64,000 bases of DNA from Sphingopyxis sp. (GTDB lineage: Bacteria; Pseudomonadota; Alphaproteobacteria; Sphingomonadales; Sphingomonadaceae). The DNA lies in contig JAGHZY010000006.1 in the NCBI GenBank assembly GCA_017745175.1, positions 1 through 64,000 on the forward strand, given 5' to 3'. Under the pieces are notes generated by a model. The model was not told the DNA's origin and did no database searches. It saw only the letters and a list, made by a program, of their open reading frames with translations. A program made the translations under genes and the position numbers. Positions 53,684 through 62,727 of this stretch are shown piece by piece (position 1 is the first letter of the stretch; each line of letters starts with the position of its first letter).

Positions 53684-54868
53684 GTGGATTTCGCATTGAA
53701 CGACGAGCAGCAGATGCTGAGCGATAGCGTCGCCCGCTTCGTCCAGTCCGAATATGGCTTCGAGGCGCGCACGCGGCTCGTCGTCGCGGGCGAAGGCGGT
53801 TCGCCCGCCAACTGGCGGACCTTTGCCGAAAACGGCTGGCTCGCCGCAGCATTCCCCGACGAGTTCGGGGGCTTCGGGGGCGGCGCGATCGAGAATGCCG
53901 TCATAGCCGAGCAATTCGGCCGCGGGCTGGTGATCGAATCCTGGCTCGGCTGCGCGGTGCTCGCCGCGCAGACGCTGGCGGCGAGCGGCGATGCCGCGTC
54001 GAAGGCCGAATGGCTGCCTTCGCTCGCCGACGGCTCGCGGCGACTGGCGCTGGCGTGGAGCGAGCCGGAATCTCGCGGCGTGCCGCATATCGTCGGCACG
54101 CGGGCGACCGGGCAGGCGGGGGGCTACCGCCTCTCGGGCCGCAAGACGCTCGTCCTCGGCGGTTGCGGCGCCGACGCGCTGCTCGTCTCGGCGCGCAGCG
54201 AAGGCGCGATCGGCGACCGCGCCGGGATCGGACTGTTTCTCGTCGAGGCAGGTGCCGCGGGGCTGTCCGTTTTGCCGGCGCCGCTGCACGACGGCAGCCT
54301 TGCGGCGACAGTCATCCTCAACGACGCACCCGCACGGATGGTCGCGGGCGACGGGCTCGCCGCGCTCGAACATGGCATCGCGCACGCGATGCTCGCGCTG
54401 TCGGCCGAACTCGTCGGCGCGATGGGGCAGTCGATCGAGATCACCGCCGACTATGTCCGGACGCGCAAGCAGTTCGGCGTGACGATCGGCAGCTTCCAGA
54501 GTCTCCAGCACCGTCTCGCCGATATGGCGGCCGAAATGGAGCTGGCGCGCTCGATGCTTTTCGCGGCGCTCGCCGCCTTCGAGAATGACGATGCGGCGAC
54601 GCGGCGCGTCGCGATTGCGGGCGCCAAGGCGTTCGTGACCGAAGCCGCGCGCAACGTCTGCGGGCAGGGCATCCAGCTCCACGGCGGGATCGGCATGACC
54701 GACGAATGCGCGATCGGTCATTATTTCAAGCGGGCAATTGTGGCGGATGCGCTGTTCGGCACCCGCTCGGTGCACGCGGCGGCCTGCGCGGAGGCGCTTG
54801 CCGCGGACCTCGATACGCAGGGCGGTGCCGAGGGTGTTTCGGGAAAAGAGGAAAGGGAGTTCGCATGA
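53684..54868 (+). CDS. Acyl-CoA dehydrogenase (beta-type subunit)
   Basis: The 394 residues start at GTG with TAGGAG upstream. The N-terminal fold is normal (DEFGGFGGGAIENAVIAEQF), and GQGIQLHGGIGMTDECAIGH is present. However, the protein lacks the YGG-SE-Q segment seen in its neighbour; it ends after SVHAAACAEALAADL with a short tail. Such truncated-motif subunits pair with a complete partner, here the gene immediately upstream. The stop overlaps the CoA-transferase-family start (ATGA). Confidence 0.9.
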   Translation: MDFALNDEQQMLSDSVARFVQSEYGFEARTRLVVAGEGGSPANWRTFAENGWLAAAFPDEFGGFGGGAIENAVIAEQFGRGLVIESWLGCAVLAAQTLAASGDAASKAEWLPSLADGSRRLALAWSEPESRGVPHIVGTRATGQAGGYRLSGRKTLVLGGCGADALLVSARSEGAIGDRAGIGLFLVEAGAAGLSVLPAPLHDGSLAATVILNDAPARMVAGDGLAALEHGIAHAMLALSAELVGAMGQSIEITADYVRTRKQFGVTIGSFQSLQHRLADMAAEMELARSMLFAALAAFENDDAATRRVAIAGAKAFVTEAARNVCGQGIQLHGGIGMTDECAIGHYFKRAIVADALFGTRSVHAAACAEALAADLDTQGGAEGVSGKEEREFA

Positions 54869-55992
54869 CGGGATCGCGCAAGGGACCGCTGACGGGGGTT
54901 CGCGTCCTCGAGATCGCGGGCATCGGGCCCGGGCCGTTCTGCGGCATGCTGCTCGCCGACCTCGGCGCCGATGTGGTGATCGTCGACCGGACGGTGCCCA
55001 ACAGCGAAAATCTCGATATCGGTGCGGCCGCGGTCACCAATCGCGGCAAGCGTTCGATCGCGGTGGACCTGAAGACCGCCGTAGGGGTCGAGACGGTCCT
55101 TCAGCTCGTCGAGCAAAGCGACGCGCTGATCGAGGGCATGCGACCGGGCGTGATGGAACGGCTGGGCATCGGCCCCGATGTGTGTCTCGCGCGCAATCCG
55201 CGCCTCGCCTATGGCCGCATGACCGGCTGGGGACAGGAAGGGCCGCTTGCGCAGGCCGCAGGCCACGATCTCAACTATATCGCACTGTCGGGCGCGCTCT
55301 GGTACTCGGGACAGCCCGGCGAACCGCCGATCAGTCCGCCGAGCGTCATCGGCGACGTCGGTGGCGGCGCGCTCTATCTCGCGGTCGGATTGCTCGCGGC
55401 CGTGATGAATGCGCGCGCGACCGGCGAGGGACAGGTGGTCGATGCCGCGATCGTCGACGGCAGCGCCCATATGATGAACCTGTTGCTCGCGCTGAAAGGT
55501 GCCGGCCAGTTTGTGAACGAGCGCGGTGCAAGCATTCTCGACGGGCCGCACTGGTACAACAGCTATCGCTGTGCCGATGGCCAGTTCGTTTCGGTCGGCT
55601 CGCTCGAACCCAAATTCTATCGCCTCCTCCGCGACAAGCTCGGTATCGGTGACGATCCCGATTTCGCGAATGGCTATGATCCGGCCCGGTGGCCCGAGCT
55701 CAAGGCGCGTTTCGCCGAGATGTTCGCGAGGCGGACACGCGCCGAATGGTGCGAACTGCTCGAAGGGAGCGACGCCTGCTTCGCCCCGGTGCTCGACCTC
55801 GACGAAGCTGCCGGGCATCCGCACATGGCTGCGCGCGGCGTCTACCGGACCGTCGATGGCGTTTTACATGCAGCGCCGGCGCCACGCTTCTCCGCGACGC
55901 CGTCCGCGACGCCCGGTCCGATCGCGCGGGCGGGCGCGGATCGCGAAGCAATCCTCGCCGATTGGCTGGGCAGGGTTCGGCAAGACGCCTGA
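54865..55992 (+). CDS. Alpha-methylacyl-CoA racemase (family III CoA-transferase fold)
   Basis: The 375-residue protein has the AMACR motif AAGHDLNYIALSG and lacks the catalytic Asp position typical of CoA transferases. The mycobacterial racemase MCR uses H126, D156 and E241 (from memory). Here H134 (GHDLNY), D164 (VIGDVGGG) and E248 (SLEPKFY) keep almost the same spacing. The enzyme would interconvert 2R- and 2S-methyl-branched acyl-CoAs. This is a strong hint that the pathway handles methyl-branched chains such as isoprenoid or sterol side chains. It is the last gene of the plus-strand unit. Confidence 0.9.
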   Translation: MTGSRKGPLTGVRVLEIAGIGPGPFCGMLLADLGADVVIVDRTVPNSENLDIGAAAVTNRGKRSIAVDLKTAVGVETVLQLVEQSDALIEGMRPGVMERLGIGPDVCLARNPRLAYGRMTGWGQEGPLAQAAGHDLNYIALSGALWYSGQPGEPPISPPSVIGDVGGGALYLAVGLLAAVMNARATGEGQVVDAAIVDGSAHMMNLLLALKGAGQFVNERGASILDGPHWYNSYRCADGQFVSVGSLEPKFYRLLRDKLGIGDDPDFANGYDPARWPELKARFAEMFARRTRAEWCELLEGSDACFAPVLDLDEAAGHPHMAARGVYRTVDGVLHAAPAPRFSATPSATPGPIARAGADREAILADWLGRVRQDA

Positions 55993-56021
55993 CGCGAGAT
56001 TTCCGTACGTCCGGGAACGCG

Positions 56022-58739
56022 TCAGACGATCAGATTCTGGCGCCGCGCCCAGATCATCGCGTCATACCGGCTCGACACCCCGAGCTTCAGGAAAACATTC
56101 TTGAGGTTCCATTTGACCGTTTCGAGCGTGATCCCGAGCGCGATCGCTATACGCTTGTTCGACATGCCGGCTGCAACGAGACCCAATATGTCGATCTCCC
56201 GCGGCGTCAGCAGAGTGTCGGATTGTGCTGTGCCCATGCTCTCCGGCGCCGCGCCCGCCTGTCCTCCGAAGTGGCCGATCAAGGTTTCGAGATAGGCTTG
56301 CGATCGCTTGTCGAGGCGCCCGTCTTCGGCAAGACGCTGGAGCAATGCCTTGAGCTCTCCGCCTTCGTCCACAAGGCTGCGGATCAAACCGAGATCGGCG
56401 GCGGCGCGCATCTGTTCGGCGAGCAGCGCGAGCGCATCGTCCGGACGGCCGGCGCGATCGAGCGCCAGAGCCTCGACATTCGCGATGATGATCTCGTGGC
56501 GGCCGCGGCCGATCGATCGGGCGAGATCGCGCGCCTCTTTCGCGACTGACAGCGCATTGTCCGTATCGTTCAGGTGCAGGGCGAGGCGTGCCCGGGCGAG
56601 CGCCGCGATCATGCGCGTCTCGGTGGCGAAGCCGGGATCGGCGCCCGCGCGCCCCGAGAGCAGATCGAGTTCGGGCATCAGGTCGGCGGCGCGTTTGGGT
56701 TCGTCGGCCGCGAGATAGATCCGGACCTGCTCGGCGCGGATGTGCGCCAGCGGCCGATCGAGGCCGAGCGAGCGGTAGTAGCTCGCCTGTGCCTCGAGAA
56801 AGGCGAGCGCGGATGCTCTCGATGTCTGAAGCAGCTCGAGGCGGGCCTCGCACAGCGCCGAAGTCGTCATCAAATGGGGCGACGATGTCTTGAGCTGGTG
56901 CTGGCGGTTCGCAAGCAGTTCGCGCGCGTCGTCGATGCGGTCGAGTTCGTAATATATGTCCGCAAGGCCCGCCGCGGCGAGCGTCGCGCACGTCGATGAG
57001 CGGCCATGTTCGGCGACCGAGCGCAGGTAGCGCGGCGCCGCCAGGGTCTCGGCTTCGGCGACCCTGCCCATCATCAGCAGCATCACCGTGCGGCATCCTT
57101 CGGCGCGCATCGCCAGATCGTCATTGGCTTCGGCGGCCGGAATCGGATTGAGGTCGATGATGCGCATCGCATCCTCGAAGCGGCCGGCACCGCCCAGCGC
57201 CGGCACAAGCACCATCATATAGACGTAGCGCTCGAAGCTGCTCAGCCCCTCGTCGATACCGTGCCGTTCCAATATGTCGAGAACCTGGCCGCTGTCGTCG
57301 CGTTGCAGCGCAATCGTCGCCTCGACCAGCGCAATCTTGAAGGCATGTCGCCTGTCGCTGCTCGTACCACTCTCCCGGAGGCGCGTCAGCCAGGCTTCGG
57401 CGCGCGTCGGCGTTCCCGCCATCGCCATGGTGAGGCTGCCGAGAAAGAGCAGGCGCGGGTGCGCGGCGATGGCATCGAGCGACAGATTGTCGACGAGGTG
57501 AAGAAGCGGCCCGAGATAGCTGAGTTTCCAGCTTCCGGGCACCGTGCGTTCGATGATCGCAACCGCCTCGTCGAGTTTTCCGGCGCAGGTTGCGTGGCGA
57601 ACGGCCTCGATGACGAGCCGGCGCTGCGCGAACCACTGGCTCGCGCGGCTGTGCAATTCCTGCGTCGCTTCGCTGCCGCGGCGCTCGAGGCGCGATGCCA
57701 GATATTCGGCAAAGAGCGGATGGAAGCGAAACCAGGGTGAGCGACTGTCGGATTCCGCGCGCATGATCAGGAGATTTTCCTCCTCGATCCGTTCGATAAG
57801 CCCGGCGGCGTCAGGGTGCCGGGTGATCGCTTCGGCCAGCGAGGCGGTGAAGCGCCGGCAAATCGAGAGCTCTTCCATGAAGGCCGACATTTCGGGCGGC
57901 AGGTGGCCCACGACATCCTCGGACAGATAATGCTGGAGATCGAGCGACTGCCAGGCGAGCGCGGGCAGGGTCGCGCGTGTCTCGGGCCGGTTCTTGAGCA
58001 TGATCGAAACAAGCTGGAGGCTCGCCGGCCAACCGTTGGTGAAATCATGAATCTGGCCGATCTCGTCGGGTGCCAGCCGGTCGCCCGCGACATTGGCGTC
58101 GAGAAATGTCCGGGTCTCGGCGAGGTTGAAGGGCAGGTCGTTGCATTCGATTTCGCTGACCTGGCCCATAACGCGCAGTTTGGCGACCGCGAGCGGCGGC
58201 ACCGCGCGCGAGGCAAGGACGATATGCAGATTTGGCGGACTATGTTCGAGCAGCTTCTGGAGGAAGCGGTGGGCCCACGGGTCTTCGACATGATGATAGT
58301 CGTCGAGGATCAGGTAGAGTTCCTCCTCGAGCATGGCGACATTGTTCACGATCGCCGCGACCGTATCGTCGACCTGGGCGAGCCCTTCGCTGACCAGCGC
58401 GATCTGGTCCTGCACCGCGACCCCGAGCTGCGCAACCGCGGCGAGCACATGCATGCAGAAATTGGCGAAAAGCTTTTCATCGCTGTTGAGCGAGAGCCAG
58501 GCGACCTGCGACCCGTCCTTGAGCAGTTCCTGCCGCCACTGCGCGAGCAGGATGGTCTTGCCGAAGCCCGCGCTCCCCGAAACCAGAACGAGGCGGCAAT
58601 GGCGGTCGCGCTGCAGGGCATCGAGAAGATGGGTTCGCGCGATATAGCGCGATCCGATACGCGGCGGGGCGAACTTCGTCGAGACGAGCAGTTTCTCGAG
58701 ATCGGTCGGGAGGTGCGCGGTCTTCATAGTGTTTGGCAT
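56022..58739 (-). CDS. MalT/AlkS-type LuxR-family transcriptional regulator
   Basis: The 905-residue STAND-type regulator has an ATPase domain with Walker A GSAGFGKT at 55-62 and Walker B YLILDDYHHVED. A long TPR-like helical middle (about 400-820) follows. The C-terminal LuxR HTH is LTPREIDILGLVAAGMSNKR and so on. MalT- and AlkS-like regulators bind an effector directly and activate adjacent catabolic or uptake genes. It is divergent from the TonB receptor at 58909 and convergent with the racemase gene. A start at 58727 (MKTAH) is equally possible. Confidence 0.92.
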   Translation of the reverse strand: MPNTMKTAHLPTDLEKLLVSTKFAPPRIGSRYIARTHLLDALQRDRHCRLVLVSGSAGFGKTILLAQWRQELLKDGSQVAWLSLNSDEKLFANFCMHVLAAVAQLGVAVQDQIALVSEGLAQVDDTVAAIVNNVAMLEEELYLILDDYHHVEDPWAHRFLQKLLEHSPPNLHIVLASRAVPPLAVAKLRVMGQVSEIECNDLPFNLAETRTFLDANVAGDRLAPDEIGQIHDFTNGWPASLQLVSIMLKNRPETRATLPALAWQSLDLQHYLSEDVVGHLPPEMSAFMEELSICRRFTASLAEAITRHPDAAGLIERIEEENLLIMRAESDSRSPWFRFHPLFAEYLASRLERRGSEATQELHSRASQWFAQRRLVIEAVRHATCAGKLDEAVAIIERTVPGSWKLSYLGPLLHLVDNLSLDAIAAHPRLLFLGSLTMAMAGTPTRAEAWLTRLRESGTSSDRRHAFKIALVEATIALQRDDSGQVLDILERHGIDEGLSSFERYVYMMVLVPALGGAGRFEDAMRIIDLNPIPAAEANDDLAMRAEGCRTVMLLMMGRVAEAETLAAPRYLRSVAEHGRSSTCATLAAAGLADIYYELDRIDDARELLANRQHQLKTSSPHLMTTSALCEARLELLQTSRASALAFLEAQASYYRSLGLDRPLAHIRAEQVRIYLAADEPKRAADLMPELDLLSGRAGADPGFATETRMIAALARARLALHLNDTDNALSVAKEARDLARSIGRGRHEIIIANVEALALDRAGRPDDALALLAEQMRAAADLGLIRSLVDEGGELKALLQRLAEDGRLDKRSQAYLETLIGHFGGQAGAAPESMGTAQSDTLLTPREIDILGLVAAGMSNKRIAIALGITLETVKWNLKNVFLKLGVSSRYDAMIWARRQNLIV

Positions 58740-58785
58740 CCGGTCAGAAATTGAGGCCTACACCCTATGGACGGGAGGGGTCCAT

Positions 58786-58808
58786 ACCCCCCCTCGTCAA
58801 AGGGGGGT
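58786..58808. repeat. C-run/G-run hairpin (copy 5)
   Basis: ACCCCCCCT-CGTCA-AAGGGGGGT is followed by GAGCGAAGCGGC, the same tail as copy 2. It lies between the regulator gene and the TonB receptor. Confidence 0.55.
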
Positions 58809-58908
58809 GAGCGAAGCGGCGGCTGGCACTAGCCATTCACCGCCGGACTTTCGATAGCAGGGCCGGAACGAAAAGAGCGTCGAGCACGACGCTGATCTGG
58901 AGGACGGG

Positions 58909-61620
58909 ATGACCAAGAGGCTGTTTCTCGCATCGACCTGCGCGCTGGCGCTTCACGCTGCGCCGGTCTCGGCGCAGGATGCGGCGGCACCCGCCGCGGC
59001 CGCCGCGCCCGCGGTGCAGGACGAGGGCGATATTATCGTGACCGCGCAGCGCCGCAGCGAATCGCTGTCCGACGTGCCGATCGCGATCAGCGCCATCGGG
59101 TCCGAACAGCTCCAGAATGCCGGCATCAGCGACGTCAAGCAGCTCAACCAGCTCGCACCGTCGCTGTTCATCAACAGCGGTACGACCGAGGCGACTTCGG
59201 CGGCGCGCATCCGCGGCGTCGGCACCTTCGGCGAAAATCCGGGGCTCGAAGCGGCGGTCGGACTGTTTATCGACGGGGTCTACCGGTCGCGCACGGGTGT
59301 CGGCGTGTCCGAGCTCGGGGAGATCGAGCGCATCGAAGTGCTGCGCGGACCGCAAGGCACGCTGTCGGGGCGCAACTCGAGCGCGGGGACGATCAACATC
59401 ATCACCAAGAGCCCGTCGTTCGACTTCGGCGGACAGGCTTCGGCGACTTATGGCAATTACGACTATATCCGCCTAGACGGTGGTCTCACGGGGCCGGTCG
59501 TCGCCGACAAGCTCGCTTTCCGCGTCGATGGCGCCTGGATAAAGCGCGATGGCTTCATCAAGCAGGCGACGCCCGGCGAGCCCGACGTGCAGGACCGCGA
59601 TCGCTGGGTCGTGCGCGGCCAGTTGCTGTTCGAGCCCTCGGCGGATCTCAGCATCCGGTTGATCGGCGACTATGGCTCGCGCAGCGAGAATTGCTGCGTC
59701 ACCGTCTATCCCAACCCGATCCGCAGCCTGCGCCGCGACGGGCAGGGCAATGTCGTCGCGGGCCCCAACCCGTTGCTGCCGATCCTGCAGACGATCGGCG
59801 CCAATTTCCAGCTTGCGCCGTCCGACCAATGGTTCGTGCGCCGCACCGCGACGACGCCGGGCGTTCCCTACACCGCCGATTCGGAAGACTGGGGCTTTTC
59901 GGGCGAAGTGAACTGGGACATTGGCGATGTGAAGCTGACCTCGATCAGCGCCTATCGCGACTATTTCTACCGCCAGGGCGCCGACACCGACTATCAGGCG
60001 GCCGACCTGCTGCGCCGCACCGCGGGCGATCGTCATTTCAAGACGTTCACCCAGGAACTGCGGCTCCAGGGCACGGCGTTCGACGACCGGCTCGACTGGC
60101 TCGTCGGCGGTTATTTCGCCGACGAGAAACTCGATGTCAGCGACGATCTCAAATTCGGGGCCGACATGGAGCGGTGGGCGAACTGCCTTGCCGTCCTCGG
60201 TGCCGGCGGGGCGCTCGGTGCGCCGAACGTCAATTCGGCGACCTGCTCGACCGCCCCGGCCACGACATTTCCGGGCTTTCAGGGCATCGCGGCGGCGCTC
60301 GGTGCCCGGCGGCTCGGCGGCACCGGGGCGATCGGCAATATCTTTCACCAGAAGAGCCGCAACTATGCCGCCTTCACGCACAATGTGATCCAGATCGTTC
60401 CCGACAAGCTGTCGCTGACGCTGGGGCTTCGCTACACCCATGAAACCAAGTCGATTACCTCGGCCGCGAACATGGACAATGATCTCTGTTCGAAGATCAT
60501 TGCCTCGCCCTTCCAGTCGCTCGCGACGATCCCCTGCTTCGTGAACCAGACCGCGCCGAGCTTCACCCGCGCCGATCGCGGCACGCGCATGTCCGGGGGC
60601 GAACTGACCGGCACCGCGATCCTGACCTTCCGTCCGACCGACGATCTGATGACCTATGTCTCCTATGCGCGGGGATACAAGTCGGGTGGTTTCAACCTCG
60701 ACGTCAATGCGATCGATCGTCCGTGCAGCACCACCGCGGGCACGCCGGCGCAAAATGCCGCCTGTACCGCGCTGCTCGCGCGGCCCGCCTATACGCCGCT
60801 CAACGGGCGCCCCGAAGCGAGCGACCTGCAGTTCGCCGCCGAGACGGTCACCGCCTATGAATTCGGGGCCAAATGGGATGGACCCGGCATCGATATCAGC
60901 GGCGCGCTCTTCTATCAGCAATTCTCGAACTTCCAGTTCAACGTCTTCAACGGGGTCAATTTCGAGGTCACGAATATCCAGGCGTGCCGCGACGATCTGA
61001 ACGGCGGCGATACCGACCTCAGCGCGACGACCGGTGCCTGCGACCCCAACCGGCTGCGGCCCGGCATGATATCGAAGGGCGTCGAACTCGAGGCATCGAT
61101 GCGGCCGGCGCGTCATCTGCAGCTCAACGCCGGCCTCACCTATACCGATACCAAATTCCGCAAGAATCTGGTCGGGACGGGCGGCAATCCGCTCACTCCG
61201 GCGCTGTTCCAGCTGCCCGGACGCCGGCCGGCCTTCTCGTCCGCCTATGCAGTCACCGGCTCGCTTTCCTGGACGCCGCCGATCAGCAGCGATCTGTCGG
61301 CGCTCGTCTATGTCGATTTCCGCTACATGAGCGATGTGAACACCGGCGGCGACCTCGATCGGGAGAAGGTCCAGGACGGCTATGGCGTCGTGAATGCCCG
61401 CATCGGCATCAATCGCGACGACAGGCTGTGGGGAATCGAGCTCTGGGCATCGAACCTGCTCAACACCCGCTATCAGACCACCGCCGCTGACGGCGTGACA
61501 CTGGGCAGCGGGACCTTCCGCGGCGTTGCGTCGGGGCTCCAGGCGTCGGCATCGCAAATATTCCACGTCTTTCCGGGCGAACCGCGGACTTACGGCGTCA
61601 CTCTCCGCACCCGTTTCTGA
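58909..61620 (+). CDS. TonB-dependent receptor (paralogue B)
   Basis: The 903-residue outer membrane receptor has a signal peptide (about 1-23, ending VSAQD), an Ala-rich linker, DIIVTAQRRSESLSDVPIAI, plug motifs (IRGVGTFGENPGLEAAVGLF; GPQGTLSGRNSSAGTI) and a barrel ending GVTLRTRF. It aligns along its whole length with the receptor at 44015, including conserved cysteines in the extracellular loops (NCC, CLAV, CSTAP, CSKI, CF). This suggests duplication followed by divergence in the loops. The ATG at 58909 has GAGGACGG upstream. It is divergent from the MalT/AlkS-type regulator, its likely activator. Confidence 0.95.
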   Translation: MTKRLFLASTCALALHAAPVSAQDAAAPAAAAAPAVQDEGDIIVTAQRRSESLSDVPIAISAIGSEQLQNAGISDVKQLNQLAPSLFINSGTTEATSAARIRGVGTFGENPGLEAAVGLFIDGVYRSRTGVGVSELGEIERIEVLRGPQGTLSGRNSSAGTINIITKSPSFDFGGQASATYGNYDYIRLDGGLTGPVVADKLAFRVDGAWIKRDGFIKQATPGEPDVQDRDRWVVRGQLLFEPSADLSIRLIGDYGSRSENCCVTVYPNPIRSLRRDGQGNVVAGPNPLLPILQTIGANFQLAPSDQWFVRRTATTPGVPYTADSEDWGFSGEVNWDIGDVKLTSISAYRDYFYRQGADTDYQAADLLRRTAGDRHFKTFTQELRLQGTAFDDRLDWLVGGYFADEKLDVSDDLKFGADMERWANCLAVLGAGGALGAPNVNSATCSTAPATTFPGFQGIAAALGARRLGGTGAIGNIFHQKSRNYAAFTHNVIQIVPDKLSLTLGLRYTHETKSITSAANMDNDLCSKIIASPFQSLATIPCFVNQTAPSFTRADRGTRMSGGELTGTAILTFRPTDDLMTYVSYARGYKSGGFNLDVNAIDRPCSTTAGTPAQNAACTALLARPAYTPLNGRPEASDLQFAAETVTAYEFGAKWDGPGIDISGALFYQQFSNFQFNVFNGVNFEVTNIQACRDDLNGGDTDLSATTGACDPNRLRPGMISKGVELEASMRPARHLQLNAGLTYTDTKFRKNLVGTGGNPLTPALFQLPGRRPAFSSAYAVTGSLSWTPPISSDLSALVYVDFRYMSDVNTGGDLDREKVQDGYGVVNARIGINRDDRLWGIELWASNLLNTRYQTTAADGVTLGSGTFRGVASGLQASASQIFHVFPGEPRTYGVTLRTRF

Positions 61621-61627
61621 CGGGTGG

Positions 61628-61662
61628 GGCGTGCCGGGCCTCTCTCTCCCGCCCGGCACGCC
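61628..61662 (+). terminator. Terminator-like hairpin after TonB receptor B
   Basis: GGCGTGCCGGGC and GCCCGGCACGCC form a perfect 12-bp stem with an 11-base pyrimidine loop. No U tract follows. It may partly terminate before the DUF1254 genes. Confidence 0.6.
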
Positions 61663-61685
61663 TGGAGCCGCCGAAAGGAGATTTC

Positions 61686-62726
61686 ATGGCAATCCTGAAA
61701 ATCATGTCCGCGGTGTCGCTGCTGCTATGCGCGGTCGGCGGCGCCTCGGCTCGGGAAGCCGCCCCGGTGCGCGTGACGCCTGATAATTTTGCCCGCGCCG
61801 AGACCGATCGCTATTTTGCGCTCACTGCCGCCGAAGGCGGTTTCGGCAAGTTCCGGCACCGGCGCGCTTTTGCCGCGCCCGATCGCCCGACCGTGGTCCG
61901 GCCCAATCGCGACACGCTCTACTCGAGCGCGATCTTCGATCTCGATGCCGGACCGGTGACGATCGTCGTTCCCGACGCGGGCAAGCGCTTCCTGTCCTTG
62001 CAGGTGATCGACGAGGATCATTATGTTCCGCTCGTCGCCCATGGTGCAGGCCGGTACACGCTGACGCGGGACACCGTGGGGACGCGCTACGTGATGGCCG
62101 CCTTCCGCATTCTGGCCGATCCCGCAATTCCCGGCGACCTCGAAGCGGTCCATGCGCTGCAGGATGCCATCGCCGCCGAGCAGCCGGGCGGCCCCGGCCG
62201 CCTCGAGCTTCCGGCGTGGGACAAGGCGAGCTGGCAGGGCGTGCGCGACGCGCTGATCGCATTGGGTGCAACCTTGCCCGATCTCGATGCGGCCTTCGGC
62301 GCGCGGGGGAAAGTCGATCCCGTCCGCCATCTCGTGGCGAGCGCCTCGGCATGGGGCGGCAATCCGGAACGCGACGCGACCTACATCAACGTCACACCGG
62401 CGAAGAACGACGGGACCACAGCCCACCGGTTGAGGGTGGGCGCCGTACCGGTCGATGGCTTCTGGTCGATCAGCGTCTATAATGCGAAGGGATATTTCGA
62501 GCCGGGACTGGCGGCCTATTCGATCAACAATCTGAGCGCGACGAAGGATCGGGACGGGGGCGTCATCGTTCGCTTCGGCGGCTGCGAGGCGGCCCCGGTC
62601 AATTGTCTGCCGATCATGCCCGGATGGAATTATCTTGTCCGCCTCTATCGTCCGCGCGCCGAGATTCTCGATCACCGCTGGACCTTTCCCGCCGCCACGC
62701 CCGTGACCGAAAATCGGGGAGAATGA
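61686..62726 (+). CDS. Secreted DUF1254/DUF1214 protein
   Basis: The 346 residues have a signal peptide (about 1-23, ending ASA-RE). The DUF1254 pattern follows (RPNRDTLYSSAIFDLDAGPV, then VIDEDHYVP). The C-terminal DUF1214 part has GFWSISVYNAKGYF and the final RPRAEILDHRWTFP. A disulfide is possible between GCEAAPVNC. GGAG precedes the start at good distance. The family has no firmly established function; in sphingomonads it often occurs beside TonB receptors. The stop is one base before the start of the next gene, also DUF1254. Confidence 0.82.
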   Translation: MAILKIMSAVSLLLCAVGGASAREAAPVRVTPDNFARAETDRYFALTAAEGGFGKFRHRRAFAAPDRPTVVRPNRDTLYSSAIFDLDAGPVTIVVPDAGKRFLSLQVIDEDHYVPLVAHGAGRYTLTRDTVGTRYVMAAFRILADPAIPGDLEAVHALQDAIAAEQPGGPGRLELPAWDKASWQGVRDALIALGATLPDLDAAFGARGKVDPVRHLVASASAWGGNPERDATYINVTPAKNDGTTAHRLRVGAVPVDGFWSISVYNAKGYFEPGLAAYSINNLSATKDRDGGVIVRFGGCEAAPVNCLPIMPGWNYLVRLYRPRAEILDHRWTFPAATPVTENRGE

Positions 62727-62727
62727 C

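Noticed and set aside
37101-55992. Full sterol-degradation cluster
   Set aside because: No ring-degrading genes (KshA, Hsa or Kst type) are in the window, so only branched side-chain-like oxidation can be supported.
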